From DAITMV01 sp046318595 (GTDB lineage Bacteria > Pseudomonadota > Gammaproteobacteria > Burkholderiales > Burkholderiaceae_B): 64,000 bases of DNA. The stretch is taken from positions 48,699-112,698 of the forward strand of contig JBKCTV010000010.1 in the NCBI GenBank assembly GCA_046318595.1. The letters are read 5' to 3'. A program made the position numbers and the translations under genes. The notes under the pieces were generated by a model, which saw nothing but the letters and a program-made list of their open reading frames with translations, was not told where the DNA came from and searched no databases. Of this stretch, positions 28,538 to 38,645 are shown one piece after another (position 1 is the first letter of the stretch; each line of letters starts with the position of its first letter).

Positions 28538-29361
28538 ATTCATCGATCGCATTCATCGGCGGCGGCAACATGGCTCAGGCCATCGTCGGCGGCTTACTCA
28601 AAAAAGGCTGCGCGGCAGAGCGGCTGTTCGTGCTGGAAGTGAAGGCGGCAGCGCGGGCGCGCTGGGCGGCATGGTCAGTCGCCTGCGCGGACACCTGGCC
28701 GGTTGACAAACGGTTCGATGCTGTGGTTTTGGCTGTCAAACCGCAGCAGATGGAGGCGGCTTTACGCCCTTTGGCCGATCATTTGCGCGACAGCTTGATT
28801 ATCAGCATCGCTGCCGGTGTGCCAATCGTGCGTCTGTCCGAATGGCTGGGCGGGCATACGCGTATCGTGCGCAGCATGCCGAACCTGCCGGCAATGATCG
28901 GTGAAGGCATGACAGCGGCGATCACCTTTCCCGAGGCCCATGAAAACGACCGTCGACTGACCGAGGAAGTTTTGCAGGCGTGCGGCGAGTTTATATGGGT
29001 TGCCGAAGAGCCGATGCTGAACGCTATTACCGCGATTTCCGGCAGCGGCCCGGGCTATATTTTTTACTTCATGGAGTGGCTGGAAAAAGCGGCGCGGGAT
29101 TTGGGCTTCAGTGCCGAGGATGCGCATACACTGGTCGTGCAGACATTCAAGGGCAGCGCTCTGCTGGCTGCGCAAAGCGCTGAAGGTTTCGATGTGCTGC
29201 GCGAACGGGTGACGTCGCCCGGCGGCACGACCGCGGCGGCGTTGGAAGCAATGGAACAGGCCGATGTTGGACGAGGAATCTTCCATGCGGCAAACGCAGC
29301 GCACAAACGCAGTGTGCTGCTGCTTAGCTCGCTGGAAAATAAAGTCGACGATGACGCATGA
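28534..29361 (+). CDS. proC: Pyrroline-5-carboxylate reductase
   Basis: Last step of proline synthesis, NAD(P)H-dependent. The 275 residues have the Rossmann start IAFIGGGNMAQAIVGGLL, RSMPNLPAMIGEGMTA, and the signature ISGSGPGYIFYFMEWL followed by SPGGTTAAALEAME. ATG overlaps the yggS stop. With proA it puts two of the three proline genes in this window at separate loci. Converges on ubiA with a 35-base gap. Confidence 0.97.
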   Translation: MNSSIAFIGGGNMAQAIVGGLLKKGCAAERLFVLEVKAAARARWAAWSVACADTWPVDKRFDAVVLAVKPQQMEAALRPLADHLRDSLIISIAAGVPIVRLSEWLGGHTRIVRSMPNLPAMIGEGMTAAITFPEAHENDRRLTEEVLQACGEFIWVAEEPMLNAITAISGSGPGYIFYFMEWLEKAARDLGFSAEDAHTLVVQTFKGSALLAAQSAEGFDVLRERVTSPGGTTAAALEAMEQADVGRGIFHAANAAHKRSVLLLSSLENKVDDDA

Positions 29362-29396
29362 CGGCAAATTTTTGAGGTCGTTTGGTGTTACCAGCA

Positions 29397-30239
29397 TTAC
29401 TGCATACATAGGCCGGCGAATAAACAAGCCCCAAACCAGTTGTTATGCAAAAACGCTTTGAAGCACTGTGCCGGGTCACGCGTTCGGATCAGTCGATAAT
29501 GGTAGACAGCCGTGCACCAAGCCGCGCCCCACCCCAGCCAAAACCACGGCGTGAAATCCAGCCCAACCGCCAGCGCCGCCCACACCACCAGACACGCCGC
29601 ATAGCAGAGCATCACGATCGTCACGTCCTGGCGCCCGAACGTGATCGCCGCAGTGCGAATGCCGATTTTCAAATCATCCGCGCGATCAACCATTGCATAT
29701 TCCGTATCGTAGGCGATGGTCCAGAACACGTTCGCCAGCAACAGCAACCACGCGACCGCCGGCACCCGGCCCTGCACCGCCGCGAAGGCCATCGGAATAC
29801 CAAAGCCAAACGCCACGCCGAGATAGGCCTGCGGCACCGCAAAAAACCGTTTGAAGTAGGGATAACTGCAAGCCAAGACCACCGCCGGCACCGCCAGCAG
29901 CATCGTCAGCAGGTTCAATGGAACCAGCAACACGGCGGCGCAGCCGCTCAGCACCCCCGCCACCGCCAGCGCCTCCCATGGCGCGATCAAACCCGCTGTG
30001 ACGGGCCGGTGTGCCGTGCGCCGCACGTGCTTGTCGAAGTCACGGTCGGCGTAGTCGTTGAGCGCGCAACCGGCCGACCGCATCAACACCGTACCGAATA
30101 CGAAAATGGTCAGCAAACACCAGCCCGGCCAGCCGCCGGCGGCCAGCCACAGCCCCCAGAGCGTCGGCCACAGCAACAGCAAAATCCCGATCGGGCGGTT
30201 TAAACGGGTCAGTTCGAGATACAGGCGCAGGCGTTTCAT
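29397..30239 (-). CDS. ubiA: 4-hydroxybenzoate polyprenyltransferase
   Basis: Integral-membrane prenyltransferase of ubiquinone synthesis. The 280 residues contain the two Asp-rich prenyl diphosphate motifs, NDYADRDFDKHVRRT (about 70-85) and DTEYAMVDRADDLKIGI (about 190-205), with about eight hydrophobic segments. Convergent to proC; divergent from ridA with a 78-base spacer. Confidence 0.94.
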   Translation of the reverse strand: MKRLRLYLELTRLNRPIGILLLLWPTLWGLWLAAGGWPGWCLLTIFVFGTVLMRSAGCALNDYADRDFDKHVRRTAHRPVTAGLIAPWEALAVAGVLSGCAAVLLVPLNLLTMLLAVPAVVLACSYPYFKRFFAVPQAYLGVAFGFGIPMAFAAVQGRVPAVAWLLLLANVFWTIAYDTEYAMVDRADDLKIGIRTAAITFGRQDVTIVMLCYAACLVVWAALAVGLDFTPWFWLGWGAAWCTAVYHYRLIRTRDPAQCFKAFLHNNWFGACLFAGLCMQ

Positions 30240-30317
30240 CGCGACCGCCCGGGCGCCGAATCAATAATTTTCAAGAGGCGCGGTATCATCCGGTTTCGAT
30301 TCTTTCTGAGTAAGATC

Positions 30318-30698
30318 ATGGCCAAACATATCATTTCCACGCCCGACGCGCCGGCCGCCATCGGTCCATATAACCAGGCAATTCGTACCGGTAGTCTGGT
30401 CTTCGCATCCGGGCAGATCGGGCTCGACCCGGCAACAGGCGACATCGTCGCCGGCGGTTTCGAAGCAGAAGTCGAACAGGCATTCAAAAATCTCGCCGCC
30501 GTTGCCAAAGCCGCCGGCGGCAATTTGTCGAACGCCGTCAAGCTGACCCTGTTCCTGGTCGACCTCGGACAGTTTTCGATCGCCAACGAGATCATGAAAA
30601 AATGGGTGCCGCAACCCTACCCGGCGCGTTCCACGATCGGCGTGGCCAGTCTGCCCAAAGGCGCGACCTTCGAAGTGGAAGCCATTCTGGCGCTGTGA
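30318..30698 (+). CDS. ridA: RidA family 2-iminobutanoate/2-iminopropanoate deaminase
   Basis: Trimeric enzyme that hydrolyses reactive enamine/imine intermediates released by PLP enzymes. The 126 residues begin MAKHIISTPDAPAAIGPYNQAI and contain FASGQIGLDPATG and the substrate-binding Arg in YPARSTIGVASLP. A possible -10 TATCAT lies at 30284-30289. The recG start is 2 bases after its stop. Confidence 0.95.
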   Translation: MAKHIISTPDAPAAIGPYNQAIRTGSLVFASGQIGLDPATGDIVAGGFEAEVEQAFKNLAAVAKAAGGNLSNAVKLTLFLVDLGQFSIANEIMKKWVPQPYPARSTIGVASLPKGATFEVEAILAL

Positions 30699-30699
30699 C

Positions 30700-32808
30700 T
30701 TGACCGACGAAACCGGTAGCGAATCCAGTTTACTGCCTGGGCCCCTGCTCGAACGGCTGGGGCCGACGCTCGGCATTCGCCGCTGGATCGATCTAGCGCT
30801 GCACTTGCCGCTGCGCTATCAGGACGAGGCAACGCTGACACGCATCGCGCATCTGGAGGCGGGTAATCTGGCGAGCGCGACAGGTACCATCGTCTCGTCA
30901 GAAGTTCAGGAGCGGCCGCGCAAATGCTGGCAACTCGTGCTCGCCGACGAAACCGGTGAGCTCGTGCTGCGCTGGCTGCATTTTTACCCATCGCAGGTGC
31001 AGAAATACCAGCCCGGCATGCTCTTGAAAGCCACGGGTCAAGTACGGCGGGCGCGGCGCAGTCTGGAAATCATCCATCCCAAACTGCAACTGCCGCATCC
31101 CGGCACCGGCGGTTTCGATGCGCCGGATGCCACCGCGCCAGCCAGCGCAGCCATCAGCGAGAGCGGTGGTCGCCTGACGCCGATTTACTCGACGATCAAC
31201 GACATCAAGCAAATCGAGTGGCAACGTTGGCAGGCGCTGCTACCCCCGGCCTGTTACGACGATTTACTGGCGTCGCAGTCGGACAACCGGCTGACCGGCC
31301 TGGGCTTGCCGTCGTGGGCAGACGCCTTGCGCTGGCTGCATCAGGACGCCACGGTGGATACCCTGGACGCACTGAATACCCGCGAGCACCCGGCCTGGCG
31401 ACGAATCAAGTTCGACGAACTGGTCGCGCAACAACTGGCGCTGCAACTCGTCCGGCAAACACGCAGCGCATGGCGTGCGCCGGCTTTCGCCAACCCCACC
31501 GGCATCGACCAACGGCTAATCGACAAACTGCCGTTTAGCTTGACCCAGGCCCAGCAAAGCGCCTGGGGTGAAATCCAGCGCGATCTCGGCAAGACGGTTC
31601 CGATGCAACGGCTGCTACAAGGCGACGTCGGCAGCGGCAAAACGATCATTGCCGCGCTGGCCTGTGCGGAAGTCGCCGCCAGCGGTGCGCAGGCTGCGCT
31701 GCTGGCGCCCACCGAAATCCTCGCCGAACAACACATGGCGAAGCTGCAACCGCTGTTCGAGGCCCTTGGGCTGCGTTGCGGCAAGCTGGTCGGTGCTTTG
31801 AGCAAAAAGCAGAAAGCGCGGATCACGGCGCAACTCGCAACCGACGACATCGACATCGTCATCGGCACGCACGCCCTCATTCAGAGCACCGTGCGGTTCC
31901 GCAAGCTGGGCCTGGTGGTCGTCGACGAGCAGCACCGCTTCGGCGTTCAGCAACGGCTGGCGATCATCCAGGGCGACCCCGCGCAAGCACTCGCCGCGCA
32001 TCAGCTTATGATGTCGGCGACGCCGATTCCGCGCACCCTGGCGCACACCTACCTGGCCGACCTGGACATTTCTGTGCTGGACGAAAAACCGCCCGGCCGG
32101 CAAAAGATCGTCACCAAGCTCGTCGATTTGCAGCGACGCGACGAGCTCATGCTGAGCCTGGCGGCCGAGGTGCAGGCAGGGCGGCAGATTTACTGGGTTT
32201 GTCCGCTGATCGAAGAAAACGAGGAGCTGCAACTGCAAGCCGCCGAGCAAACACACGCCGAGCTGTCGGCAACCCTGCCTGCTGTGCGGATCGGCCTGTT
32301 GCACGGCAAAATGGCGACCGTCGATAAGGCAGCAGTGATGCAGGCTTTCATCGCCCGCGAACTCGACATTCTGGTGTCGACGACGGTCATTGAAGTCGGT
32401 GTGGACGTGCCGAATGCCAGCATCATGGTCGTCGAGCAGGCCGAGCGCTTCGGGCTGGCGCAGCTCCATCAGTTGCGCGGTCGGGTCGGGCGCGGCGGAA
32501 CGCAAAGCGTTTGCGTCTTGCTGTATGGCAAGGCGCTGTCGCAAATCGGCCGCGAGCGCTTGAAAGCCCTGCATCAAAGCGACGACGGTTTCTGGCTGGC
32601 GGAAAAAGATCTCGAACTGCGTGGGCCGGGCGAGCTACTAGGCACCCGACAGTCGGGCCTGCCGATGCTGCGCTATGCCGACCCGGTCCGGGATATCGAA
32701 CTCGTGCGGGCAGCGCGGCATTTCGTGGAAAGCGTAGCCGTTCCGGGGGGCGTGGCCCGGCGTCTGACACAGCGCTGGTTCAGCGGCGAGGCGAACTGGT
32801 TGACGTGA
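30700..32808 (+). CDS. recG: ATP-dependent DNA helicase RecG
   Basis: Superfamily 2 translocase that regresses stalled forks. The 702 residues comprise an N-terminal wedge/OB domain, then helicase motifs: Walker A GDVGSGKTIIAAL (about 306-318), motif II VVDEQHRFGVQ, motif III SATPIPRTL and motif VI QLRGRVGRGG, ending with the TRG-like region. The start is a TTG at 30700, 1 base after the ridA stop codon; the N-terminus MTDETGSESSLLPGPLLERLG fits homologues, and no in-frame ATG precedes the domain. Confidence 0.95.
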   Translation: MTDETGSESSLLPGPLLERLGPTLGIRRWIDLALHLPLRYQDEATLTRIAHLEAGNLASATGTIVSSEVQERPRKCWQLVLADETGELVLRWLHFYPSQVQKYQPGMLLKATGQVRRARRSLEIIHPKLQLPHPGTGGFDAPDATAPASAAISESGGRLTPIYSTINDIKQIEWQRWQALLPPACYDDLLASQSDNRLTGLGLPSWADALRWLHQDATVDTLDALNTREHPAWRRIKFDELVAQQLALQLVRQTRSAWRAPAFANPTGIDQRLIDKLPFSLTQAQQSAWGEIQRDLGKTVPMQRLLQGDVGSGKTIIAALACAEVAASGAQAALLAPTEILAEQHMAKLQPLFEALGLRCGKLVGALSKKQKARITAQLATDDIDIVIGTHALIQSTVRFRKLGLVVVDEQHRFGVQQRLAIIQGDPAQALAAHQLMMSATPIPRTLAHTYLADLDISVLDEKPPGRQKIVTKLVDLQRRDELMLSLAAEVQAGRQIYWVCPLIEENEELQLQAAEQTHAELSATLPAVRIGLLHGKMATVDKAAVMQAFIARELDILVSTTVIEVGVDVPNASIMVVEQAERFGLAQLHQLRGRVGRGGTQSVCVLLYGKALSQIGRERLKALHQSDDGFWLAEKDLELRGPGELLGTRQSGLPMLRYADPVRDIELVRAARHFVESVAVPGGVARRLTQRWFSGEANWLT

Positions 32809-32829
32809 GGTTTTACCCGCCACCAATAT

Positions 32830-34812
32830 TCATTCCAGCCCCGCCAACTGCGCCACCACACCCGGATTTTCCAAAGTCGACACATCCTGCGTGATCGCCT
32901 TACCCTGCGCGATATCGCGCAGCAAACGCCGCATGATTTTGCCCGAGCGTGTTTTCGGTAAGTTATCGCCGAAACGGATGTCTTTCGGTTTGGCGATGGC
33001 ACCGATTTGCTGAGCCACCCAGTTCATCAAAGCCAGCGTCATGTCTGCCGCATCCGCACCCGTCGGTCGGTCCTGCTTCAGTACGACAAACGCGACGATC
33101 GCCTCGCCCGTCACCTCATCCGGCCGCCCCACCACAGCGGCTTCCGCTACCAGCGCATGCGCCACCAGCGCAGACTCGATTTCCATCGTGCCCAGCCGGT
33201 GACCGGACACGTTCAACACATCGTCGATGCGGCCCATGATGGTGAAATAACCTGTCTCGGGATCACGCACCGCGCCGTCGCCGGCCAGGTAAAAACGTCC
33301 GCCAAGCTCGTCGGGAAAGTAAGTGCTGCGAAACCGCGCGTCGTCGCCCCAGATCGTGCGCAACATCGACGGCCACGGGCGTTTGATGACCAGCAAACCG
33401 CCCTGCCCGTGCGGCACGGCCGCGCCGGTTTCGTCGACGACGCCCGCCTGAATGCCCGGCAGCGGCAAGGTGCACGACCCCGGCACCAGGGGTGTGGCCC
33501 CCGGCAGCGGCGTAATCACATGCCCGCCGGTTTCGGTCTGCCAGAACGTATCGACGATCGGGCAGCGCCCACCGCCGACCTCGCGGTGATACCACAGCCA
33601 CGCCGCCGGGTTGATCGGCTCGCCGACCGAGCCCAGTAGCCGCAGACTCGACAAGTCGTAGTGCCGGGGATGAACATTTTCGTTGGATTCGCAGGCCTTG
33701 ATGAGCGCACGAATCGCCGTTGGTGCGGTATACAACACCGATACCGCGTGTTGCAGAATCATGCTCCAGACGCGGCCAGCCGTCGGATAGGTCGGCACAC
33801 CCTCGAAGACGACCTGGGTGATGCCGACCGCCAGCGGTCCATAGGCTACATAGGTATGGCCAGTAATCCAGCCGATATCGGCCGTGCACCAGAACACGTC
33901 GGTGGATTTGCTGTCGAAAGTCCAGCGCATGGTCTGCATGGCCCACAGCAGATAGCCCGCCGAGGCGTGCACGATGCCTTTGGGCTTGCCGGTCGAACCC
34001 GAGGTGTACAGGACGAACAACGGGTGCTCGGCGTCGACCCAGACTGGTGCGCACGCAGTGGAGCATTGCTCGGCAAGCGCACATAAATCGCGATCCCGAT
34101 GCGGCACCCAATTCACCTGCGCGCCGGTGCGGCGATACACCAGCACATGCCGAACGCTATCGCAGCCGCCGCGCGCCAAAGCATCGTCGACGACGCTTTT
34201 CAAGGGCAGGCATTTACCGCCACGCATCTGCTCGTCGGCCGTAATCACAACACAAGCTTGCAAGTCGACGATCCGCTCGTGCAGCGACTTGGCGGAAAAC
34301 CCGCCGAAGACCACCGAGTGGATCGCACCGAGCCGCGCACAGGCCTGCATCGCCGCCACGCCCTCGATCGACATCGGCAGATAAAGGATGACACGATCGC
34401 CAGCCGTGACGCCGAGCGTTTTCAGCAGGTTCGCAAAGCGGCAGACTTTGTCGAGCAGCGCCTGATAAGTGATGCGCGTCACCGCCCCATCGTCGGCCTC
34501 GAAAATGATGGCGGTGCGCTGCCCGTCGCCCTGTTCGACCCTCCGGTCCAGGCAGTTGTAAGATACATTCAGCCGGCCATCGGTAAACCATTTATAAAAA
34601 GGTGGATTGGCATTGTTGAGCACCTGCGTGAACGGTGTATGCCAGTGCAAATGCTCGCGCGCCAAACCGGCCCAGAAGCCAAGGTCGTCTTTATTCGCTT
34701 GGGCGCAGAGCGCCTCATACGCAGCCATATCGGGGATCGCAGCCTTTTCAGAAAACGCTTCCGACGGATGAAAAATGCGACTTTCCTGAGCAAGTTTTTC
34801 GATATGGGACAT
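32830..34812 (-). CDS. acs: Acetyl-CoA synthetase
   Basis: Activates acetate to acetyl-CoA via acetyl-AMP. The 660 residues are family length. The P-loop-like FVLYTSGSTGKPKGIVH (near 265), YYADVGWITGH-like CTADIGWITGH, and the C-terminal PKTRSGKIMRR with the acetylatable catalytic Lys are all intact. The ATG at 34812 gives MSHIEKLAQESRIFHP; a track-long extension to 34947 would run into the divergent fumarase and is rejected. It converges on recG with a 21-base gap. Confidence 0.97.
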   Translation of the reverse strand: MSHIEKLAQESRIFHPSEAFSEKAAIPDMAAYEALCAQANKDDLGFWAGLAREHLHWHTPFTQVLNNANPPFYKWFTDGRLNVSYNCLDRRVEQGDGQRTAIIFEADDGAVTRITYQALLDKVCRFANLLKTLGVTAGDRVILYLPMSIEGVAAMQACARLGAIHSVVFGGFSAKSLHERIVDLQACVVITADEQMRGGKCLPLKSVVDDALARGGCDSVRHVLVYRRTGAQVNWVPHRDRDLCALAEQCSTACAPVWVDAEHPLFVLYTSGSTGKPKGIVHASAGYLLWAMQTMRWTFDSKSTDVFWCTADIGWITGHTYVAYGPLAVGITQVVFEGVPTYPTAGRVWSMILQHAVSVLYTAPTAIRALIKACESNENVHPRHYDLSSLRLLGSVGEPINPAAWLWYHREVGGGRCPIVDTFWQTETGGHVITPLPGATPLVPGSCTLPLPGIQAGVVDETGAAVPHGQGGLLVIKRPWPSMLRTIWGDDARFRSTYFPDELGGRFYLAGDGAVRDPETGYFTIMGRIDDVLNVSGHRLGTMEIESALVAHALVAEAAVVGRPDEVTGEAIVAFVVLKQDRPTGADAADMTLALMNWVAQQIGAIAKPKDIRFGDNLPKTRSGKIMRRLLRDIAQGKAITQDVSTLENPGVVAQLAGLE

Positions 34813-34936
34813 GGCGTGCCGGTCAGTTAATGAGCAGATGCCGAGTTTAACAGTGACGAAGTACGGGCCCTGGCACGCGGCCCGCCAACCAACGTAGTAA
34901 AATGCGGCGCAAAACCAACCGCGCGCAAGGACCCCC

Positions 34937-36469
34937 ATGACCACCATTCGCCAGGATGACCTGATTCAATCCGTCGCCGATGCCTTTCAGTATATTTCGT
35001 ACTACCATCCACTCGATTATATTCAAGCCCTCGGCCGTGCTTACGACCGTGAACAGAGCCCGGCCGCCAAGGATGCGATTGCGCAGATTCTGACCAACAG
35101 CCGCCTGTGCGCCGAAGGTAAACGCCCCATTTGCCAAGATACCGGCATCGCCGTGGTGTTCATTAAAGTCGGCATGAACGTGCGCTGGGAAGGCACGCTC
35201 AGCGTCAGCGACATGATCAACGAAGGGGTGCGGCGCGCGTACAACGACGAACACAACCGGCTGCGCGCCTCCGTGTTGACCGACCCGGCAGGCAAGCGCA
35301 TCAACACCAAAGACAACACACCCGCCGTGATTCATTACGAAATCGTGCCGGGCGACCATGTCGAGATCACCTGCGCGGCCAAGGGCGGTGGCTCGGAGAA
35401 CAAAAGCAAACTGGTCATGCTCAACCCATCCGATTCAATCGTCGACTGGGTATTGAAAACGGTGCCGACCATGGGCGCGGGCTGGTGCCCCCCCGGCATG
35501 TTAGGCATCGGCATCGGCGGCACACCCGAGAAAGCCATGTTGCTCGCCAAGGAATCGCTCATGGCCCCGATCGACATTCAGGATCTGCAAGCCAAAGCCG
35601 CTGGCGGTGCGGTTTTGAGCCGCGTCGAGGCCTTGCGTCTCGAACTGCTGGAAAAGGTCAATGCGCTGGGTATCGGCGCTCAGGGCCTGGGGGGTCTGAC
35701 CACCGTGCTGGACGTCAAGATCCTGGACTACCCGACGCATGCCGCCTCCCTGCCGGTCGCCATGATTCCGAACTGCGCAGCCACGCGACACGTTCATTTC
35801 GAACTGGACGGTACAGGGCCAGCCCAACTGCCCGTTCCGTCGCTGGAAAACTGGCCGCAAGTCAGTTGGACGCCTGATACGGAAAAATCGTTGCGCGTGG
35901 ATTTGAATAATCTGACACCGGCCGAGGTCGCCAGTTGGCAGCCGGGGCAAACGCTGTTGCTGAACGGCAAAATGCTCACTGGCCGGGATGCCGCGCATAA
36001 ACGCATCGCTGACATGCTCGACCGGGGCGAGCCGCTGCCGGTCGATTTCACCAACCGCGTCATTTACTATGTGGGACCGGTCGATCCAGTGGGCGACGAG
36101 GTCGTCGGCCCCGCTGGCCCGACGACCGCCACGCGCATGGACAAATTCACCCGCATGATGCTCGAAAAAACCGGTTTGATCGCCATGGTCGGCAAGGCGG
36201 AACGCGGTCCGACGGCGATCGATGCGATTCGCGACAACCGCTCAGCCTATTTGATGGCGGTCGGTGGCGCAGCCTACCTGGTTTCCAAAGCGATCCGCGG
36301 CGCACGGGTGGCGGGGTTCGCCGATCTCGGCATGGAAGCGATTTACGAGTTCGATGTCAAAGATATGCCAGTCACCGTGGCGGTCGACAGCCTGGGAACG
36401 TCAGTGCATCAAACCGGCCCAAAAACCTGGCAGAGAAAAATCGGCGGTATTCCAGTCGTGACCGACTGA
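34937..36469 (+). CDS. fumA: Class I fumarate hydratase (4Fe-4S)
   Basis: Oxygen-sensitive iron-sulfur fumarase of the TCA cycle. The 510 residues have alpha and beta parts fused in one chain. The three cluster cysteines are recognisable in RPICQDTGIA (C66), GWCPPGMLGIGIGG and MIPNCAATRHVHF; GGGSENKS and VGPAGPTTATRMD are further signatures. A possible -10 TAAAAT lies at 34898-34903 in the 124-base spacer shared with acs. Convergent with the AT-richer chemoreceptor block. Confidence 0.95.
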   Translation: MTTIRQDDLIQSVADAFQYISYYHPLDYIQALGRAYDREQSPAAKDAIAQILTNSRLCAEGKRPICQDTGIAVVFIKVGMNVRWEGTLSVSDMINEGVRRAYNDEHNRLRASVLTDPAGKRINTKDNTPAVIHYEIVPGDHVEITCAAKGGGSENKSKLVMLNPSDSIVDWVLKTVPTMGAGWCPPGMLGIGIGGTPEKAMLLAKESLMAPIDIQDLQAKAAGGAVLSRVEALRLELLEKVNALGIGAQGLGGLTTVLDVKILDYPTHAASLPVAMIPNCAATRHVHFELDGTGPAQLPVPSLENWPQVSWTPDTEKSLRVDLNNLTPAEVASWQPGQTLLLNGKMLTGRDAAHKRIADMLDRGEPLPVDFTNRVIYYVGPVDPVGDEVVGPAGPTTATRMDKFTRMMLEKTGLIAMVGKAERGPTAIDAIRDNRSAYLMAVGGAAYLVSKAIRGARVAGFADLGMEAIYEFDVKDMPVTVAVDSLGTSVHQTGPKTWQRKIGGIPVVTD

Positions 36470-36517
36470 TCGGCCGGGGGGCATCTTAATCGTTATGCAT
36501 CAGACCAAAATGTCTCG

Positions 36518-38134
36518 TTAACGCTTGAACTTAGCGACGACGTTATTCAAGCTATCAGCCATGACAGACAGTGTTTTTGACAAAGATACTGTTTCAGTGG
36601 CAACTAAGGAGGTTTGCTCACTTTGCTTGGCGATAGATTCTATATTTTCTGAGATCGAGAAGCACGATTTGCAGTGTTCTGTTGTCGCGTTAGTAAGCTC
36701 TATCAAGCTATTTAAGCCTTGTTTTGAGCTCTTTTGAAGATCTTGAAGGGGGGCTTGTAATTGCGTAATCATCGTAACGCCTGCCGTAACTTGGGCGCTC
36801 GCTCCATTCATTTGTTTTGAAGCTGCGTCCGTTTGGCTTTGAATAGTTTCGATCATTAATTTAATTTCGCTTGTGGCTTGGCTTGTTTTTTCGGCCAGGC
36901 TGCGCACCTCATCTGCGACTACGGCAAACCCTCTGCCTTGTTCGCCTGCGCGTGCGGCTTCAATCGCCGCGTTGAGCGCCAGTAAATTAGTTTGATCGGC
37001 AATATCCCGAATTACGTTGGCTATATTGCTAATTTCTTGAGAGCTAGACAATAGCTCAGCCATTGACTGCGCGCTAGACTCGACAGAACAGGCAATTTTG
37101 TTGATCTCTTTAGCGGCTATATCAGCGCTGGACTGGCCTCTTTGCGCAAACTCGGACGTCTCAAGCGCTACTGCTTGTGAGTCGCTTGCGTTTTTAGACA
37201 CATCGGCGATACCAGCGGTAATTTCCTGAACTGCAGCGGCCGATTTTGATATTGCTTGGCTTTGTTCTAAGGTGGCTTTGTCGAGCTTGGCTGATGCAAG
37301 CGTCATATTTTCTGATGCATGCTTAAGTTCGTTCGCATCGTTGGCGATGGCGCTGACCACATCTTTCAAATCGCTTTGCATTTTTAACAGTGCCCGAATT
37401 AAATCGGCAACCTCATCTTTACCTGTAACGTTTACTTCACTGCTTAAATCGCCACAGGCCACTTTTTCAGCCAAATTTTTGGCGTGACGGATTTGACGTG
37501 TAATGGCTCGAGCCATGAGTAAACTCAATATTAACGATACCAACACGGCGACAACAGAAATTACACCAGAGGTAATGGCTGAGTGCTTATACACTTGGCC
37601 AGCATGCTCGGATGCTTCGCTACTTAGACGTTTTTCTAAATCAATCAGTTCAGAAAGTGACACAGATAATTTTTTAAAGTCATCATCCGCTGTTTGCATC
37701 GCTGATACGCCAGTGTTGATGTCAACGGTGGCCATGTCCAGTGCGTTTTTTATCGATTTCTCGAATTTTTGCATCTGAGGAATCGTTTTTTTTGCAATGT
37801 CAATCTCTGAAGAAAGTAGATCTGGAGCGTTGGCGAAAGTTTTAAACTTTTCTACCGTACTTGCATATTGCGCCAAGAGTTCTTTCGTTTCTTTTTCCAC
37901 ATAGGCATCGCCGCGCGTGCTGCTCCAAGTAAGTGTTCGATAGGTGCGGGCGAGAGTTCCATTGACTGCGGATCGTGTTTGATTGGCAATCATGGAGTGA
38001 TCGAAACGCTCCTCAATCACATTTTCTAATACCGCTTTTTGCTGCTTGAGTGAGTTAAACGACATTAAACTCAATAAAACCAAAAGGGCACAGCTCAGGC
38101 CTGGCGCAAGAAGCGATTTAGAAAATAAGTTCAT
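36518..38134 (-). CDS. Methyl-accepting chemotaxis protein
   Basis: Transmembrane chemoreceptor that controls CheA. The 538 residues show TM1 (about 8-28), a helical periplasmic four-helix-bundle-like sensor (29-188), TM2 (about 189-211), HAMP (about 212-265) and a cytoplasmic signalling domain with the invariant hairpin tip DQTNLLALNAAIEAARAGEQ preceding GRGFAVVADEVRSLAEKT. No CheR-tethering pentapeptide is seen at the C-terminus (ends VAKFKR). Base composition is visibly richer in AT than fum or the FAD oxidase gene on either side. It lies 52 bases downstream of a solo Cache gene; a TATAAT at 38170-38175 in the gap could serve as its own -10. Confidence 0.95.
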   Translation of the reverse strand: MNLFSKSLLAPGLSCALLVLLSLMSFNSLKQQKAVLENVIEERFDHSMIANQTRSAVNGTLARTYRTLTWSSTRGDAYVEKETKELLAQYASTVEKFKTFANAPDLLSSEIDIAKKTIPQMQKFEKSIKNALDMATVDINTGVSAMQTADDDFKKLSVSLSELIDLEKRLSSEASEHAGQVYKHSAITSGVISVVAVLVSLILSLLMARAITRQIRHAKNLAEKVACGDLSSEVNVTGKDEVADLIRALLKMQSDLKDVVSAIANDANELKHASENMTLASAKLDKATLEQSQAISKSAAAVQEITAGIADVSKNASDSQAVALETSEFAQRGQSSADIAAKEINKIACSVESSAQSMAELLSSSQEISNIANVIRDIADQTNLLALNAAIEAARAGEQGRGFAVVADEVRSLAEKTSQATSEIKLMIETIQSQTDAASKQMNGASAQVTAGVTMITQLQAPLQDLQKSSKQGLNSLIELTNATTEHCKSCFSISENIESIAKQSEQTSLVATETVSLSKTLSVMADSLNNVVAKFKR

Positions 38135-38186
38135 GAGGGTGTTCCGAGGCAGTGATTTAAATAACGAATATTATAAGTGCTGATTT

Positions 38187-38645
38187 TTAGCGCTTATACA
38201 CACCGGCACACACCACTGTGTCATCAAGTTTTTCACAGTACATGCTTTTTGGCAGCACTTTTTTGGTCACGGGATCAGTAAATTTATAATCCTGCCAAAA
38301 CTTGCCTTTTGATTGAGCAAGCTCTACTCGCTCTTTCACAAACTCTTTGCCATCCGCATCTTTAAGTTCGATGAGGTCTTTCCCAACCTGTTTGGCATTT
38401 TGTCCATGCGCTAAGACATGGCCTTTTAAATCGTATACGACAGGGTATAAGTCGCGATCAATCCATTTGGCATCCTTGGCTGTAATTTCCGCATAGGTTT
38501 TTTCTTTGCCCGCTTTAATTGCAGGCATCACTTTTTTCACCATGGCCTCGGCGTCTTTAGGCGTAGCAAATTCCTCTGCGGCAAAGCTAAGGGTTGAGAC
38601 ACTGAATAAAACCGAGGTGGCAAGTGATAGAAAGTTGGCACGCAT
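38187..38645 (-). CDS. Periplasmic solo single-Cache (sCache_2-like) protein
   Basis: Small secreted ligand-binding domain. The 152 residues have a signal peptide ending near LSFA, and then one Cache fold: DRDLYPVVYDLKGHVLAHG, GKDLIELKDADGKEFVKERVE and WQDYKFTDPVTKKVLPKSMY are the typical strand motifs. There is no TM helix or output domain, so it must act through a partner. The chemoreceptor directly downstream on the same strand is the obvious candidate. AGGA stands 9 bases before the ATG. AT-rich composition is shared with the MCP. Confidence 0.85.
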   Translation of the reverse strand: MRANFLSLATSVLFSVSTLSFAAEEFATPKDAEAMVKKVMPAIKAGKEKTYAEITAKDAKWIDRDLYPVVYDLKGHVLAHGQNAKQVGKDLIELKDADGKEFVKERVELAQSKGKFWQDYKFTDPVTKKVLPKSMYCEKLDDTVVCAGVYKR